DNA of 64,000 bases from Corynebacterium sp. ACRPO (GCF_022347205.1 NZ_JAKRNE010000007.1:1-64000), one strand, 5' to 3'. Shown: positions 1-8,220, counted from the stretch's first letter. Notes: generated from the sequence alone by a model not told the origin. Numbers and translations are program-made.

Positions 1-70
1 CCCCCTACACGATCGCCCCCTTTGCCCGGCGCCACCCACACCCAAACGGAGCTCCTTAAATAACCCTAAG

Positions 71-105
71 AGGATCCAAAAGTCACCTCAGAAAGGATCC
101 AAAAG
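71..105. repeat. 12-bp direct repeat upstream of the porin-like gene
   Basis: AGGATCCAAAAG occurs at 71-82 and again at 94-105. The starts are 23 bp apart, close to two helical turns, so a dimeric regulator could bind both copies on one face of the DNA. The pair lies about 110 bp before the small gene at 215, upstream of a possible -10 (TACTAG near 135). That the neighbouring response regulator binds here is an inference from proximity only. Confidence 0.5.
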
Positions 106-148
106 AGGATTGGCAGCCCGCCCCCGCTACCGCATACTAGAAATCACA

Positions 149-165
149 GCAGTTAAGAGCTGCTA
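149..165 (+). other. Small hairpin in the 5' leader of the porin-like gene
   Basis: AGCAG and CTGCT can pair around a 7-nt loop in the presumed 5' untranslated region, about 50 nt before the ribosome binding site. It has no T-tract and is probably not a terminator. It might stabilise the messenger RNA of a highly expressed small protein. Confidence 0.35.
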
Positions 166-214
166 CCCCAGAGAGAGATTGTAGTTTTACTCCGCCGATC
201 CGAAAGGAATGTAT

Positions 215-391
215 ATGTTCGATACCCTCGCAGACCTCAGCTCCGCCATTGACTGGGAAGCACTCGTTAAGGGCATCAAGGGCCTCATCGAGGCTTCCTC
301 CGAGTCCAACACCGACTCCGAGGGCCTGTCCTCCGTATTCGAGGGCCTGTCCTCCAAGGATGACGCAGAGGCTGCTGCAGAAGCTAAGTAA
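215..391 (+). CDS. Small acidic porin-like or mycomembrane peptide (58 aa)
   Basis: This short acidic protein has no signal peptide. Residues 1-30 can form an amphipathic helix (MFDTLADLSSAIDWEAL...), followed by a Ser/Asp/Glu-rich tail in which GLSS occurs twice about nine residues apart. Size, acidity and lack of a leader resemble the PorH/PorA class of corynebacterial outer-membrane channel peptides (45-57 aa), but I see no convincing residue-level match, so the role is a guess. An ATG at 209 is also in frame. I prefer 215 because GAAAGGA at 202-208 abuts the first ATG but is 6 nt from the second. The gene stands alone, with its own leader and a terminator just downstream, as expected for an abundant small protein. 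It lies just upstream of a peptide-linked two-component system that might control it. Confidence 0.6.
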   Translation: MFDTLADLSSAIDWEALVKGIKGLIEASSESNTDSEGLSSVFEGLSSKDDAEAAAEAK

Positions 392-467
392 TTAGCTTTC
401 TGTACTCCTTCATGAAGACCAGCTAAACCCCCTCACCTTCTTCCTCCGCTCGGAACCCACCACAAGG

Positions 468-495
468 AACCGCGCACGAAGGTGCGGGGGTTTCG
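468..495 (+). terminator. Rho-independent terminator of the small peptide gene
   Basis: CGCAC and GTGCG pair around GAAG, extended by CC/GG and AA/TT with one mismatch, and are followed by a T-rich run. It lies 77 nt after the stop codon of the small gene and before the histidine kinase gene. Confidence 0.6.
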
Positions 496-574
496 CTGTT
501 TTCAATCGCTGTTTCACGTTCGCCGTACTTACACTAGGGAGATAAAACCCATTGAGCCTTAGCATCCAGGAAGC

Positions 575-1765
575 GTGGACCGCACCGTGTCGAAACCTTC
601 ACAGCCGCCCATTCACCAACGCATCCGCGCGGCCATGACCCTGCAGCGAACAGCCGCTTTAACGGCGTTCTTCTGTGTAATACTCGCCTTCCTCGGGGCA
701 TTCTTTTCTCCCACCGAGGACCAGCTATCTTCCGCCCTACTCGGCCTCACACTCACCGTCGTCACGACTTGCGCTTACCGCTGGCCTATCAACATGTCAG
801 TGGCTTTCGTTGTCATCTGGGTAGCTGCAACACTACTGACCAAGACTCCATTTATTAGCTCGGTATTCTTAGCGCCGATCTTTCTTGCCGTCATTGCATA
901 TCATGGACACCACGGGCGCACTTTCCTGATCGGAATGGTCCTTTGGCTAGGTGGCCTAATTGACCCCACAGAGCCCAGCATGAATATCGACCCTGCACCA
1001 GCCTTCACTTGGGCCATGCTGATCACTATTGGCGGAGTCATCGGTGGTACGTTCGCCCATTCCGCTGATCGTTATAGGTCCGCCATGGTGGAATGGAACA
1101 ATGATGTCAAGCGACGCCAATCTGACCTCGCAGAGACTCTGCACAATTCGGTAGTTTCTAGCCTGACAGTAAATACTATGCAGCTAGAAGCTCTAAGCCT
1201 CGAGTACGCTAACCAGCCAGAGCTAGCCCAGAGTCTCGATAAACTTAGCGATTCCATGCGCTCTTCAATGTCTGAAGTCCGTGCACTTACCAAGGTTTTG
1301 CGCAACGACATCGATGGCATTAACGACGGCACAAGCTTTGCAACCACCACGAAGCCTTCGAACTTTGCTCAGCTGCTGTCAGAAGAGCAGGAACGCCTGT
1401 CACGACTCAACCGAGCACCAGTCGTAGAGGTTTCCGGCGAAGAATTCGCGCCGGAATTCCCCCGAGAAATCCTGGATCCAATCGCAGCAATTACTACTGA
1501 GGCCTGCCTCAATGCTGTCAAATATTCGCCACCTGGCGCAGAAATTCTGATTTCTGTCCGACCTCATCTGGGGTGGACACTGGTCTCAATTACCAACCCC
1601 GTAGCGAAACCTACAACTACAAATGCTGATATGTCTTCCGGCATTGGACTGTCCTCAATGAATCGTATAGCCGCGACTATAGATGCTCGTGTCGACACCA
1701 ACCTAGAAGATGGAAGCTGGGTTTTGACTCTGTCGCTGCCGCCAAGCACACATAAGGCACGTTAG
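575..1765 (+). CDS. Sensor histidine kinase with six membrane helices (NarL/ComP type)
   Basis: Membrane sensor kinase of a two-component system. About six hydrophobic helices span residues 27-161 with very short loops and no large extracellular domain, a layout common in kinases that sense small peptides or membrane signals. A HisKA_3-type dimerisation segment follows, with the phosphoacceptor His190 in AETLHNSVVSSL. The ATPase domain has an N-box (EACLNAVKYSPPG, near 310) and a G-box (SSGIGLSSMNR, near 355). The start used is GTG 575; GTG 587 is in frame and possible. The gene is visibly richer in A/T-ending codons than the response regulator downstream, so the two may have different histories. 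A 52-codon peptide gene lies between kinase and regulator. The ligand is unknown; a peptide made by the neighbouring gene is my inference. Confidence 0.88.
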   Translation: MDRTVSKPSQPPIHQRIRAAMTLQRTAALTAFFCVILAFLGAFFSPTEDQLSSALLGLTLTVVTTCAYRWPINMSVAFVVIWVAATLLTKTPFISSVFLAPIFLAVIAYHGHHGRTFLIGMVLWLGGLIDPTEPSMNIDPAPAFTWAMLITIGGVIGGTFAHSADRYRSAMVEWNNDVKRRQSDLAETLHNSVVSSLTVNTMQLEALSLEYANQPELAQSLDKLSDSMRSSMSEVRALTKVLRNDIDGINDGTSFATTTKPSNFAQLLSEEQERLSRLNRAPVVEVSGEEFAPEFPREILDPIAAITTEACLNAVKYSPPGAEILISVRPHLGWTLVSITNPVAKPTTTNADMSSGIGLSSMNRIAATIDARVDTNLEDGSWVLTLSLPPSTHKAR

Positions 1766-1855
1766 ATCCAGCACTCCGCCTAGCAAACACCGAGTTCGTC
1801 CATTAAGCTATCGCTTGTTTCTAACTAAATTGGTTTTTATTGAAGGAGCCCGCAG

Positions 1856-2014
1856 ATGCAGGCCGCACTCGCTACTTTTCTCGCACCACTAATGCTGTCC
1901 ACTTCACTCCTGGGTGGTCTCGCGCCTGGAGACCTTTCCTCCACAACTGAGTACAAGTCTGCCGTGGATATTGCATTCGGATGCCCCGCACCATGGTGCC
2001 CGAAATCGAAGTAA
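1856..2014 (+). CDS. Small exported two-cysteine peptide, candidate pheromone precursor
   Basis: A 52-codon frame lies between the kinase and regulator genes. Its start has a strong ribosome binding site (GAAGGAG at 1842-1848, 7 nt before ATG 1856). Residues 3-24 are hydrophobic (Ala/Leu-rich), like an uncharged export signal. Residues 25-41 are polar. The C-terminus is FGCPAPWCPKSK, with two Cys four residues apart, three prolines, one Trp and a basic end. This could give a small disulfide or thioether loop after processing. Its last 22-34 nt overlap the start of the regulator gene, so the two are probably translationally coupled. I know of no named family. The kinase-peptide-regulator order resembles peptide quorum-sensing loci (for example ComP-ComX-ComA or Agr), but no processing protease, prenyltransferase or exporter gene lies next to it. 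Confidence 0.6.
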   Translation: MQAALATFLAPLMLSTSLLGGLAPGDLSSTTEYKSAVDIAFGCPAPWCPKSK

Positions 2015-2685
2015 AAACATCCCTCTTGGTCGTCGATGACGACCCACTTGTCCTTGAGGCCTTGGGGCGCTATTTTGCCTCGGCTGAGGACATGGAAGTG
2101 CGCGCCACCGCAGAAAATGGCAAGGTCGCCCTCGAGCTTTTGCAAGAGCAGGACTTTGACGTCATTGTCGCGGACATCCATATGCCCGAGATGGATGGCA
2201 CGACCCTCTTGCGCGAGGTCAACAAGCTGGAAGAACCGCCGGTCTTTGTCGCGATGACCGCGATGGACAATGACGAGACCCTCAAAGAGGTCATGTCCAA
2301 TAAGGCTGCGGCCTATATTCTGAAAAGCTCCAAGCCGGTCTACATTTTGGATACCGTACGCGAGGCCGTGCGCGGCGGCACGGTAGTCACCCCGCAGTCG
2401 CTTACCCGCTTGTTTGAGCAGCTACCTGATTGGAACGCTGAGGGAACCAGCGCCGATGCCGCAGCCGCAAACGCAAAAATCAAGGGCAATCACCACATCT
2501 CCCCTGCGCTAGAGCAGGTCCTGGACTTGGTCTGCCAAGGAAAGTCCAACGAAGAGATTGCCAAGAGCACGCATTATGCACCGGGCACGGTGAAGAAGTA
2601 TGTGTCCACCCTGCTCAGTGAATTCCACGCCAAGTCGCGCCTCGAGCTGGCAGTGAAGGCGCTTAAGGCCGGCTACGGTTCTTAA
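1981..2685 (+). CDS. LuxR/NarL-family response regulator
   Basis: Cytoplasmic DNA-binding partner of the kinase at 575. Receiver domain at residues 12-130: acidic pocket LLVVDDDP, phosphoacceptor Asp in DVIVADIHMPEMDG, conserved Thr in AMTAMD and Lys in ILKSSKP. A LuxR-type helix-turn-helix lies at about 175-230 (VLDLVCQGKSNEEIAKSTHYAPGTVKKYVS). An in-frame ATG at 1993 is an equally good start. Neither has a strong ribosome binding site, consistent with coupling to the peptide frame that ends at 2014. Two strong hairpins follow the stop codon. Targets cannot be read from sequence; the direct repeat at 71-105 is a candidate. Confidence 0.9.
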   Translation: MPRTMVPEIEVKTSLLVVDDDPLVLEALGRYFASAEDMEVRATAENGKVALELLQEQDFDVIVADIHMPEMDGTTLLREVNKLEEPPVFVAMTAMDNDETLKEVMSNKAAAYILKSSKPVYILDTVREAVRGGTVVTPQSLTRLFEQLPDWNAEGTSADAAAANAKIKGNHHISPALEQVLDLVCQGKSNEEIAKSTHYAPGTVKKYVSTLLSEFHAKSRLELAVKALKAGYGS

Positions 2686-2702
2686 AACCCAATTGTTGGA
2701 CA

Positions 2703-2727
2703 ATCCGGGGGTAGATTACCCCCGGAT
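2703..2727. repeat. 11-bp perfect inverted repeat after the response regulator
   Basis: ATCCGGGGGTA at 2703-2713 and its complement at 2717-2727 are separated by three bases. There is no T-tract directly after it. A true terminator follows 18 nt later, so this is either the first part of a tandem terminator, an RNA-stabilising hairpin or an operator. Confidence 0.6.
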
Positions 2728-2744
2728 GAGTCAATACCCCCTCT

Positions 2745-2771
2745 AAACCCCACATGCTGGGGTTTATTTTT
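2745..2771 (+). terminator. Rho-independent terminator of the two-component operon
   Basis: AAACCCCA pairs with TGGGGTTT around a 5-nt loop and is followed by ATTTTTTG. It lies 60 nt after the response regulator stop codon. Confidence 0.85.
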
Positions 2772-2832
2772 TGTTTTTCTACCCCCGCTTACCGTTTTCC
2801 AAAGGAGACTAGCATCACGTTTACCGCTTTCC

Positions 2833-3265
2833 TATAATTGCGGCAACACAAAAGTTCATAGTATTTCCCAGGCAACAATTGGAACCTGAACCTGCAGGGT
2901 TGCCGCACGTCAGAGCGTTATGGCGCTCGCGTTTTCCTTTAGCCTTACACAGTCACGTCATAGAAAGCAGGTGAGTGTTGAACACCAACCTGGCGCGTGT
3001 TCGTCGCAGCAGCGATAGGCCTCCCGTCCGCACTCGGCCCGCATAATGGCCCGCTGAACATCGCACTTCACATCGAATCCCTGCGACCCTCACATTGCGT
3101 CGCGCGCACCCGCGTGTTCGCTCCTCACCCGACTGCAGCCTTGCAGTACCACATAGCTCACCGCTTACGTCCCAGCCGCCGTATCGCCTGGCAGCCCACT
3201 GTCCGGAACGAATACTGCTAGCGGCTACGGGGATGTGACCCGTTTGAAAAAGAGGTAGAACCAAT
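2833..3265 (+). promoter_or_regulatory. putA promoter and long structured leader
   Basis: A consensus -10, TATAAT, lies at 2833-2838, giving an untranslated leader of about 420 nt before putA. Two hairpins follow: GGCAAC (2871-2876) with GTTGCC (2899-2904), enclosing CCTG/CAGG; and GAGCG (2913-2917) with CGCTC (2924-2928), followed by GCGTTTTCCTTT, which looks like a weak terminator. Next is a short frame at 2975. From about 3060 to 3210 the sequence is C-rich and G-poor, as in Rho loading sites. No other gene is convincing in 2686-3265. Together these suggest attenuation of putA, but no known riboswitch class is recognised. Confidence 0.5.
2975..3046 (+). CDS. Possible 23-aa leader peptide upstream of putA
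   Basis: GTG-initiated frame reading MLNTNLARVRRSSDRPPVRT plus RPA, rich in Arg and containing three Pro codons. GAAAGCAGG just upstream could act as a ribosome binding site. A 15-codon frame starting at GTG 2971 overlaps it. A Pro-containing leader before a proline-degradation gene is suggestive, but such short frames are common by chance. Confidence 0.25.
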   Translation: MLNTNLARVRRSSDRPPVRTRPA

Positions 3266-6200
3266 ATGACTTCTCCTGCTAATACCCGCTTGCCCATCTC
3301 TGATGATGTGGAAGCAGTCCTGCCTGCAGCAATTAGCCGCGCACACGACTGGTTGAAGTCCACTGCGGACGAAGAAGATAAGGCCACCGAACAGCTCGCG
3401 GACCTGCTGCGCGATGAAGACGGCGTGAAGTTCACCATGGACTTCGTCGACCGCGTCATGCGCCCAGAAGATGACAAGGTTGCCGCGCACGCGCTGAAGG
3501 ATATTTCTTCCCACTATGACCCGTCGTTCCTGGGCAGCATCAATGGTGCACTCGTTGGCGCCGGTGGCTTCTTCGGCCCCATCCTGCCGAACCTAGTCAT
3601 GCCGGTAGCCCGCCTATACATGCGCAAGATGGTTGGCCACCTGGTTCTAGACGCAGAGTCTGATGCCCTCAACAAGATCCTGGACAAGGCCGCCGAATCC
3701 GGTGAGCAGCTTAACCTCAACCTGCTGGGTGAGGCCGTACTCGGTGAGGAAGAGGCGAAGTCCCGCGCGGAGCGCACCCTCAAGCTCATCCAAAACCCCC
3801 GCGTGACCTACGTTTCGGTCAAGGCTTCCTCCATGGTGGCCCAGCTCAACCACTGGGATATCGACGGCTCGGTAGAGCGCCTCAAGGAGCGCCTGCGCCC
3901 GCTGTATCAGGCTGCAGCAGACCGCACCGACAAGGTCTTTATCAACATGGACATGGAGGAGTACCACGATCTCCACCTGACCATCCGCCTGTTCAAGGAG
4001 CTGCTCAGTGAGCCGGAATTCCTCACCTTGGATGCCGGCATCGTGCTGCAGGCTTACCTGCCGGATACCTTCGATGCGCTCAAGGATGTCGCTGACTTTG
4101 CCAAGGAGCGCGTGGCTAAGGGCGGCGGCAAGGTCAAGGTGCGCATTGTAAAGGGCGCGAACCTATCCATGGAAACCGTGCAGGGCGAGGTCCACGATTG
4201 GCCGCTGGCTACCTACACCAACAAGCTCGACGTTGACGCCAACTACTACCGCCTATTGGATTTCATCCTGCGCGAAGAATACGCCGATAGCGTCCGCATC
4301 GGCGTAGCAACCCACAACCTCTACACCGCGGCAATGGCCTATGAACTGGGCAAGAAGCGCGGCGTGCTGCACATGATGGATTCGGAGATGCTGCAGGGCA
4401 TGTCCCCAGCACAGCAGGCAGCGGTGCGCAAGGTCTTTGACGGCCGCCAAATCCTCTATACCCCGGTTGTCCACGCAGAAGACTTCGACGTCGCCGTGTC
4501 CTACCTGGTGCGCCGCTTGGAAGAAAACTCCGCGCCGCAGAACTTCCTCTACGCGCTCTTTGCCCCTGGAGAGGAGCCATTGGCGGACCAGGAAGAGACG
4601 TTCCGTCGGGCCGTCGCCAAGCGCTGGGACACCTTCGCTGGTGCCCGCCGCACCCAGAATCGCCTCGAGGAAGACGGCCGCCAGGCACCGCGCACCGGAC
4701 GCTTTACCAATGAGGCAGATACTGACCCGGCGCTCGCGCCGAACCGCCAGTGGGCGCTGGAAGCGCTCAAGCGCAATCCAGGCGAGCACGGCATTGCGGA
4801 GGTTACCGACCCTGCCGCGGTCGAAGGCCACATCGCTCGTGCCAAGGAACTGGGCACCGAGTGGGGCAAGCGCCCTGCCGCCGAGCGCGCCGCCGCACTG
4901 GAGGCCGTGGCAGATCAGATCGCGTCCCAGCGCGGCAAGTTCATCTCCGTGGCTGCGTATGAGGCCAATAAGACTGTTACCCAGACCGACCCTGAGGTCT
5001 CTGAGGCGATTGACTTCTGCACCTACTACGGCCAGTCCGCGCGCCTGCTGGAAGAGTCTTATTCCGAGTTCACCCCGCACACCGTCACCGTGGTAACCCC
5101 GCCGTGGAACTTCCCCATTGCCATCCCCACCGGCGGCATTGCTGCCTCCTTGGCGGCGGGCTCGGCGGTCATCGTCAAGCCTGCACCGCAGGTGGTTCAC
5201 TGCGGCAAGCTCGTGGTGGAGACCTTCCGCACCGCCCTCGAGGCGCAGGGACTGGACCCGGACCTGGTCCAGCTCGTGCTTACTGATGAAGGCGAAGCCG
5301 GCAAGGCTCTGCTCTCCCACGATGACGTGGACAATGTCATCCTCACCGGCGCCTCCGATACCGGCGCGCTCTTCCGTTCTTGGAAGCCGAAGATGAACAT
5401 TATGGCGGAGACTTCCGGCAAGAATGCGCTCATCATCACCCCAGCCGCAGACCCGGATCTGGCCATCGATGATCTCTACAACTCCGCCTTTGGCCACTCC
5501 GGACAGAAGTGCTCGGCGGCCTCCCTGGTTATCTTCGTCGGCGCGGCCGGCAAGTCCGAGCGCCTGCGCACCCAGCTGCTGGATGCCGTCAAGACCCTTA
5601 AGCCGGGCCCAGGCTTCGATATCACCACCACCATGAACGGCCTGGCGGAAGAGCCGAGCGAGAAGCTCCTGCGCGGTTTGACCCAGCTCGAACCGGGCGA
5701 GAAGTGGCTGCTCAAGCCGGAAAAGCTCAACCAAGAGGGCACCCTGTGGTCCCCGGGCATCCGCGATAATGTGCAGCCGGGCTCTTGGTACCACAAGAAC
5801 GAGTGCTTCGGCCCCATCCTGGGCATCATGTACGCCGATACCTTGGAAGAGGCCATTGCCTGGCAGAACGACACCGGCTATGGCCTGACCGGCGGCATTC
5901 ACTCGCTTGACGACGCCGAAATTGAATACTGGATCGACAACGTCGAGGTGGGCAATGCCTACGTCAACCGCGGCATCACCGGCGCGATTGTCCAGCGCCA
6001 GTCTTTCGGCGGTTGGAAGAAGTCCGTCATGGGACCGGGCGCCAAGGCTGGCGGCCCGAACTACGTGGCGCAGATGGGCGAGTGGGCCGATGGCGAGCTC
6101 AAGCCGCGCAACGTGGACATTGCCCCAGCTAGCCTCGCCGCGCTGCACCGCCTGCGCGATAACCTCTCTGGCAAGCTCACCGAGGACGACATCACCTGGC

Positions 6201-6709
6201 TGTGGCGCGCCGCGGAGCTAGACCAGGTGGCTTGGCAAGAGGAGTTCGGCCGCAACCACGACCGCACCGGCCTGGTCTCTGAGGCCAATATCTTCCGCTA
6301 CCGTCCACTGCTGACCAAGCTGCGCGTGCGCGTGGGCGAAGGCTACGAACTGCGCGAGGTTGCTCGCCAGGTGCTGGCCGCCGCGATTACCGGCACCGCC
6401 ACGGAAATCTCCGCCACCCCGGAGGTTGCCACCCAGCTGCAGGACCTCGGCTTCGACGTCAAGGCCATCGCCGACGAGGCTTTTGCTACCGACGTGGCCA
6501 ATGACGCCTCCTCCCGCGTGCGCGCCCTGGGCACCGTCCCGGATTCCTTCTACGAGGCCGCGGTGCGCTCCAACTCCGTGGTGCTGGACCAGCCCGTGCT
6601 TGCCGACGGCCGCCGTGAGCTCATGCCTTACCTCCTTGAGCAGGCAGTGTCGGTTACCATGCACCGCTTCGGCATTATCCGCAACGTAGGTAACCTGCGC
6701 GACGAGTAA
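3266..6709 (+). CDS. putA: Bifunctional proline dehydrogenase / pyrroline-5-carboxylate dehydrogenase
   Basis: Oxidises proline to glutamate in two steps on one polypeptide, passing electrons first to FAD and the quinone pool, then to NAD. Residues about 60-470 are the FAD-dependent proline dehydrogenase barrel (YVSVKASS, RIVKGANLSME, IGVATHNLYT). Residues about 500-1000 are the aldehyde dehydrogenase domain, with the nucleotide region VTPPWNFPIAIPTGG, an ETSGKNA segment and the catalytic Cys in FGHSGQKCSAAS. About 130 further residues follow. At 1147 aa it has the usual length for the actinobacterial PutA without the N-terminal DNA-binding domain of enteric PutA, so regulation must be external. 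Its long leader suggests RNA-level control. ATG 3266 follows AAAAGAGG. It is transcribed alone and ends in a strong terminator. Confidence 0.96.
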   Translation: MTSPANTRLPISDDVEAVLPAAISRAHDWLKSTADEEDKATEQLADLLRDEDGVKFTMDFVDRVMRPEDDKVAAHALKDISSHYDPSFLGSINGALVGAGGFFGPILPNLVMPVARLYMRKMVGHLVLDAESDALNKILDKAAESGEQLNLNLLGEAVLGEEEAKSRAERTLKLIQNPRVTYVSVKASSMVAQLNHWDIDGSVERLKERLRPLYQAAADRTDKVFINMDMEEYHDLHLTIRLFKELLSEPEFLTLDAGIVLQAYLPDTFDALKDVADFAKERVAKGGGKVKVRIVKGANLSMETVQGEVHDWPLATYTNKLDVDANYYRLLDFILREEYADSVRIGVATHNLYTAAMAYELGKKRGVLHMMDSEMLQGMSPAQQAAVRKVFDGRQILYTPVVHAEDFDVAVSYLVRRLEENSAPQNFLYALFAPGEEPLADQEETFRRAVAKRWDTFAGARRTQNRLEEDGRQAPRTGRFTNEADTDPALAPNRQWALEALKRNPGEHGIAEVTDPAAVEGHIARAKELGTEWGKRPAAERAAALEAVADQIASQRGKFISVAAYEANKTVTQTDPEVSEAIDFCTYYGQSARLLEESYSEFTPHTVTVVTPPWNFPIAIPTGGIAASLAAGSAVIVKPAPQVVHCGKLVVETFRTALEAQGLDPDLVQLVLTDEGEAGKALLSHDDVDNVILTGASDTGALFRSWKPKMNIMAETSGKNALIITPAADPDLAIDDLYNSAFGHSGQKCSAASLVIFVGAAGKSERLRTQLLDAVKTLKPGPGFDITTTMNGLAEEPSEKLLRGLTQLEPGEKWLLKPEKLNQEGTLWSPGIRDNVQPGSWYHKNECFGPILGIMYADTLEEAIAWQNDTGYGLTGGIHSLDDAEIEYWIDNVEVGNAYVNRGITGAIVQRQSFGGWKKSVMGPGAKAGGPNYVAQMGEWADGELKPRNVDIAPASLAALHRLRDNLSGKLTEDDITWLWRAAELDQVAWQEEFGRNHDRTGLVSEANIFRYRPLLTKLRVRVGEGYELREVARQVLAAAITGTATEISATPEVATQLQDLGFDVKAIADEAFATDVANDASSRVRALGTVPDSFYEAAVRSNSVVLDQPVLADGRRELMPYLLEQAVSVTMHRFGIIRNVGNLRDE

Positions 6710-6747
6710 TTCCCGGCCGCGTCAGCGGACGTGTTAAAGGTATTGAA

Positions 6748-6788
6748 GGGAGGTAGCGCCCCGCCCGTGGGCCGCTACCTCCTTTTTC
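6748..6788 (+). terminator. Terminator of putA
   Basis: GGAGGTAGCG pairs perfectly with CGCTACCTCC around a GC-rich loop, followed by TTTTT. It lies about 40 nt after the putA stop codon. Confidence 0.9.
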
Positions 6789-6828
6789 GTATATGCGCTG
6801 CGAGTTTTATGTGGCATAGTGGTAGACA

Positions 6829-8202
6829 ATGTCTACGTCACATAATTCGTCTTCCCGCGACGAGGTCAAGCGCCCGTCTGCGCAGGAAAAAGGCAACGCA
6901 ACCCAGATCCAAAAGCCAGGCGAGGAAGATTCGCATACCCTCGTCGCTTATGATGACGCGCACCTTGGTGCAGAGGCTGCCAGCGAGCACCCTGCCGAGC
7001 GCGACGATAAATCCGCTGTTCTGGCCAAGGACTTCCGCACCATGGCCAAGGTCTCGGTAATCTTTATCCTTATCGTCGCCGGCCTAGCGCTGGCCGGCTA
7101 CCTGCTCAAGTTCACTTGGGTAGGCCTGCTGCCGGTCTTGCTCGCCATCCTCGTCTCCACGGTGCTCTACCCCATCAGCGCGTGGCTGCGCAGCAAGGGA
7201 TTCCCGCGCTCGCTCGCGGCGGTGAGCACCTTGCTCGGCCTCATCATCATCTTCTGCGGCGTTTTTGCCGCCATGGCCCCCGTAGTCACTAGCCAGAGCC
7301 AAACGCTCATTAACCAAGCCGAAGAGGGAATCAACCAGCTCACGGAGATGGTGGAAAAGTCCCCCATCGATATCCAAAGTGACCAGCTACAGTCCGTGCT
7401 CCAGGACGTGGTCAAGTTTGCCAAGGGCCAAGCCTCCACCATCGCCACCGGCGTTATCTCTGGCTTCTCGATGGCCAGCTCCATCGTCGTGGCCGCGCTG
7501 ATCATGCTCTTTGTCACCTTCTTCATCATTAAAGACGGCGACAAATTCTTGCCTTGGCTGCGCAAGTACACCGGCAATTCCACCGGCTGGCACGTCACTG
7601 AGCTGGGTTCACGCATCTGGAAGACCTTGTCCGGCTTCATCCAAGCCCAGGCCGCCGTAGCCATGGTGGACGCAATCCTCATCGGCCTTGGCCTGTGGGC
7701 GCTGCAAGTTCCGCTCGCGCTCGTCATCGCCGTGGTGACGTTCTTCGCCAGCTTCATCCCGATCATCGGTGCCGTGACCGCCGGTGCTTTGGCGGTTATT
7801 ATCGCCTTGGTATCCAATGGTCTGACCAATGCACTATTGGCCTTGGCCCTCATCATCATCGTCCAGCAGGTTGAGGGAAATCTCCTACAACCAATGCTGC
7901 AATCCAAGGCCATGGGACTGCACGCGGCCGTTGTCCTACTCTCCGTCACCGTCGGCTCTACCCTGGCCGGCATCGTCGGCGCCTTCCTCGCCGTCCCCGT
8001 GGCCGCAACCATCGCTGTTGTCGTGCGCTACCACGCCGAGATGGCTGCACTGCGCTCCGGCGAAGTCGAGCCCTCTGATATAGACATCATCACCGGCTCC
8101 AAGGACGATCCTGCAGACTCCAGCGACGTGGCCTACGAACACGCCGAGACTCCACGCGACAAGGTAGAACAGCTCTACCAGTCCATGAGTCCGCTGAGCT
8201 AA
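6829..8202 (+). CDS. AI-2E family transporter (PerM/YdiK-like membrane protein)
   Basis: Integral membrane protein of the AI-2E transporter family (457 aa; family usually 350-450). The first 70 residues are a polar, acidic cytoplasmic extension. Helix pairs follow near 77-115 and 123-150, then a soluble segment (about 155-220), a block of helices from about 223 to 390 that includes the GLWALQVPLAL and FIPIIGAVTAG stretches typical of the family, and an acidic tail. Despite the family name few members are shown to carry autoinducer-2; related proteins export ions or small metabolites, so the substrate is unknown. It stands alone between terminators. There is no clear ribosome binding site, so it may be leaderless. 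Confidence 0.85.
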   Translation: MSTSHNSSSRDEVKRPSAQEKGNATQIQKPGEEDSHTLVAYDDAHLGAEAASEHPAERDDKSAVLAKDFRTMAKVSVIFILIVAGLALAGYLLKFTWVGLLPVLLAILVSTVLYPISAWLRSKGFPRSLAAVSTLLGLIIIFCGVFAAMAPVVTSQSQTLINQAEEGINQLTEMVEKSPIDIQSDQLQSVLQDVVKFAKGQASTIATGVISGFSMASSIVVAALIMLFVTFFIIKDGDKFLPWLRKYTGNSTGWHVTELGSRIWKTLSGFIQAQAAVAMVDAILIGLGLWALQVPLALVIAVVTFFASFIPIIGAVTAGALAVIIALVSNGLTNALLALALIIIVQQVEGNLLQPMLQSKAMGLHAAVVLLSVTVGSTLAGIVGAFLAVPVAATIAVVVRYHAEMAALRSGEVEPSDIDIITGSKDDPADSSDVAYEHAETPRDKVEQLYQSMSPLS

Positions 8203-8220
8203 GACTCAGCCACCACTAGC

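Noticed and set aside
1837-2181. 114-codon minus-strand frame across the peptide gene
   Set aside because: No ribosome binding site or motif; it crosses the response regulator, which is well supported.
2997-3221. 74-codon plus-strand frame in the putA leader
   Set aside because: GTG start without a ribosome binding site and basic, C-rich-codon composition that follows the leader's base bias; better explained as leader RNA.
4253-6148. 631-codon open frame on the minus strand
   Set aside because: It is the antisense shadow of putA, which has clear domain motifs; the translation is low-complexity Gly/Ala/Leu/Arg and has no family features.
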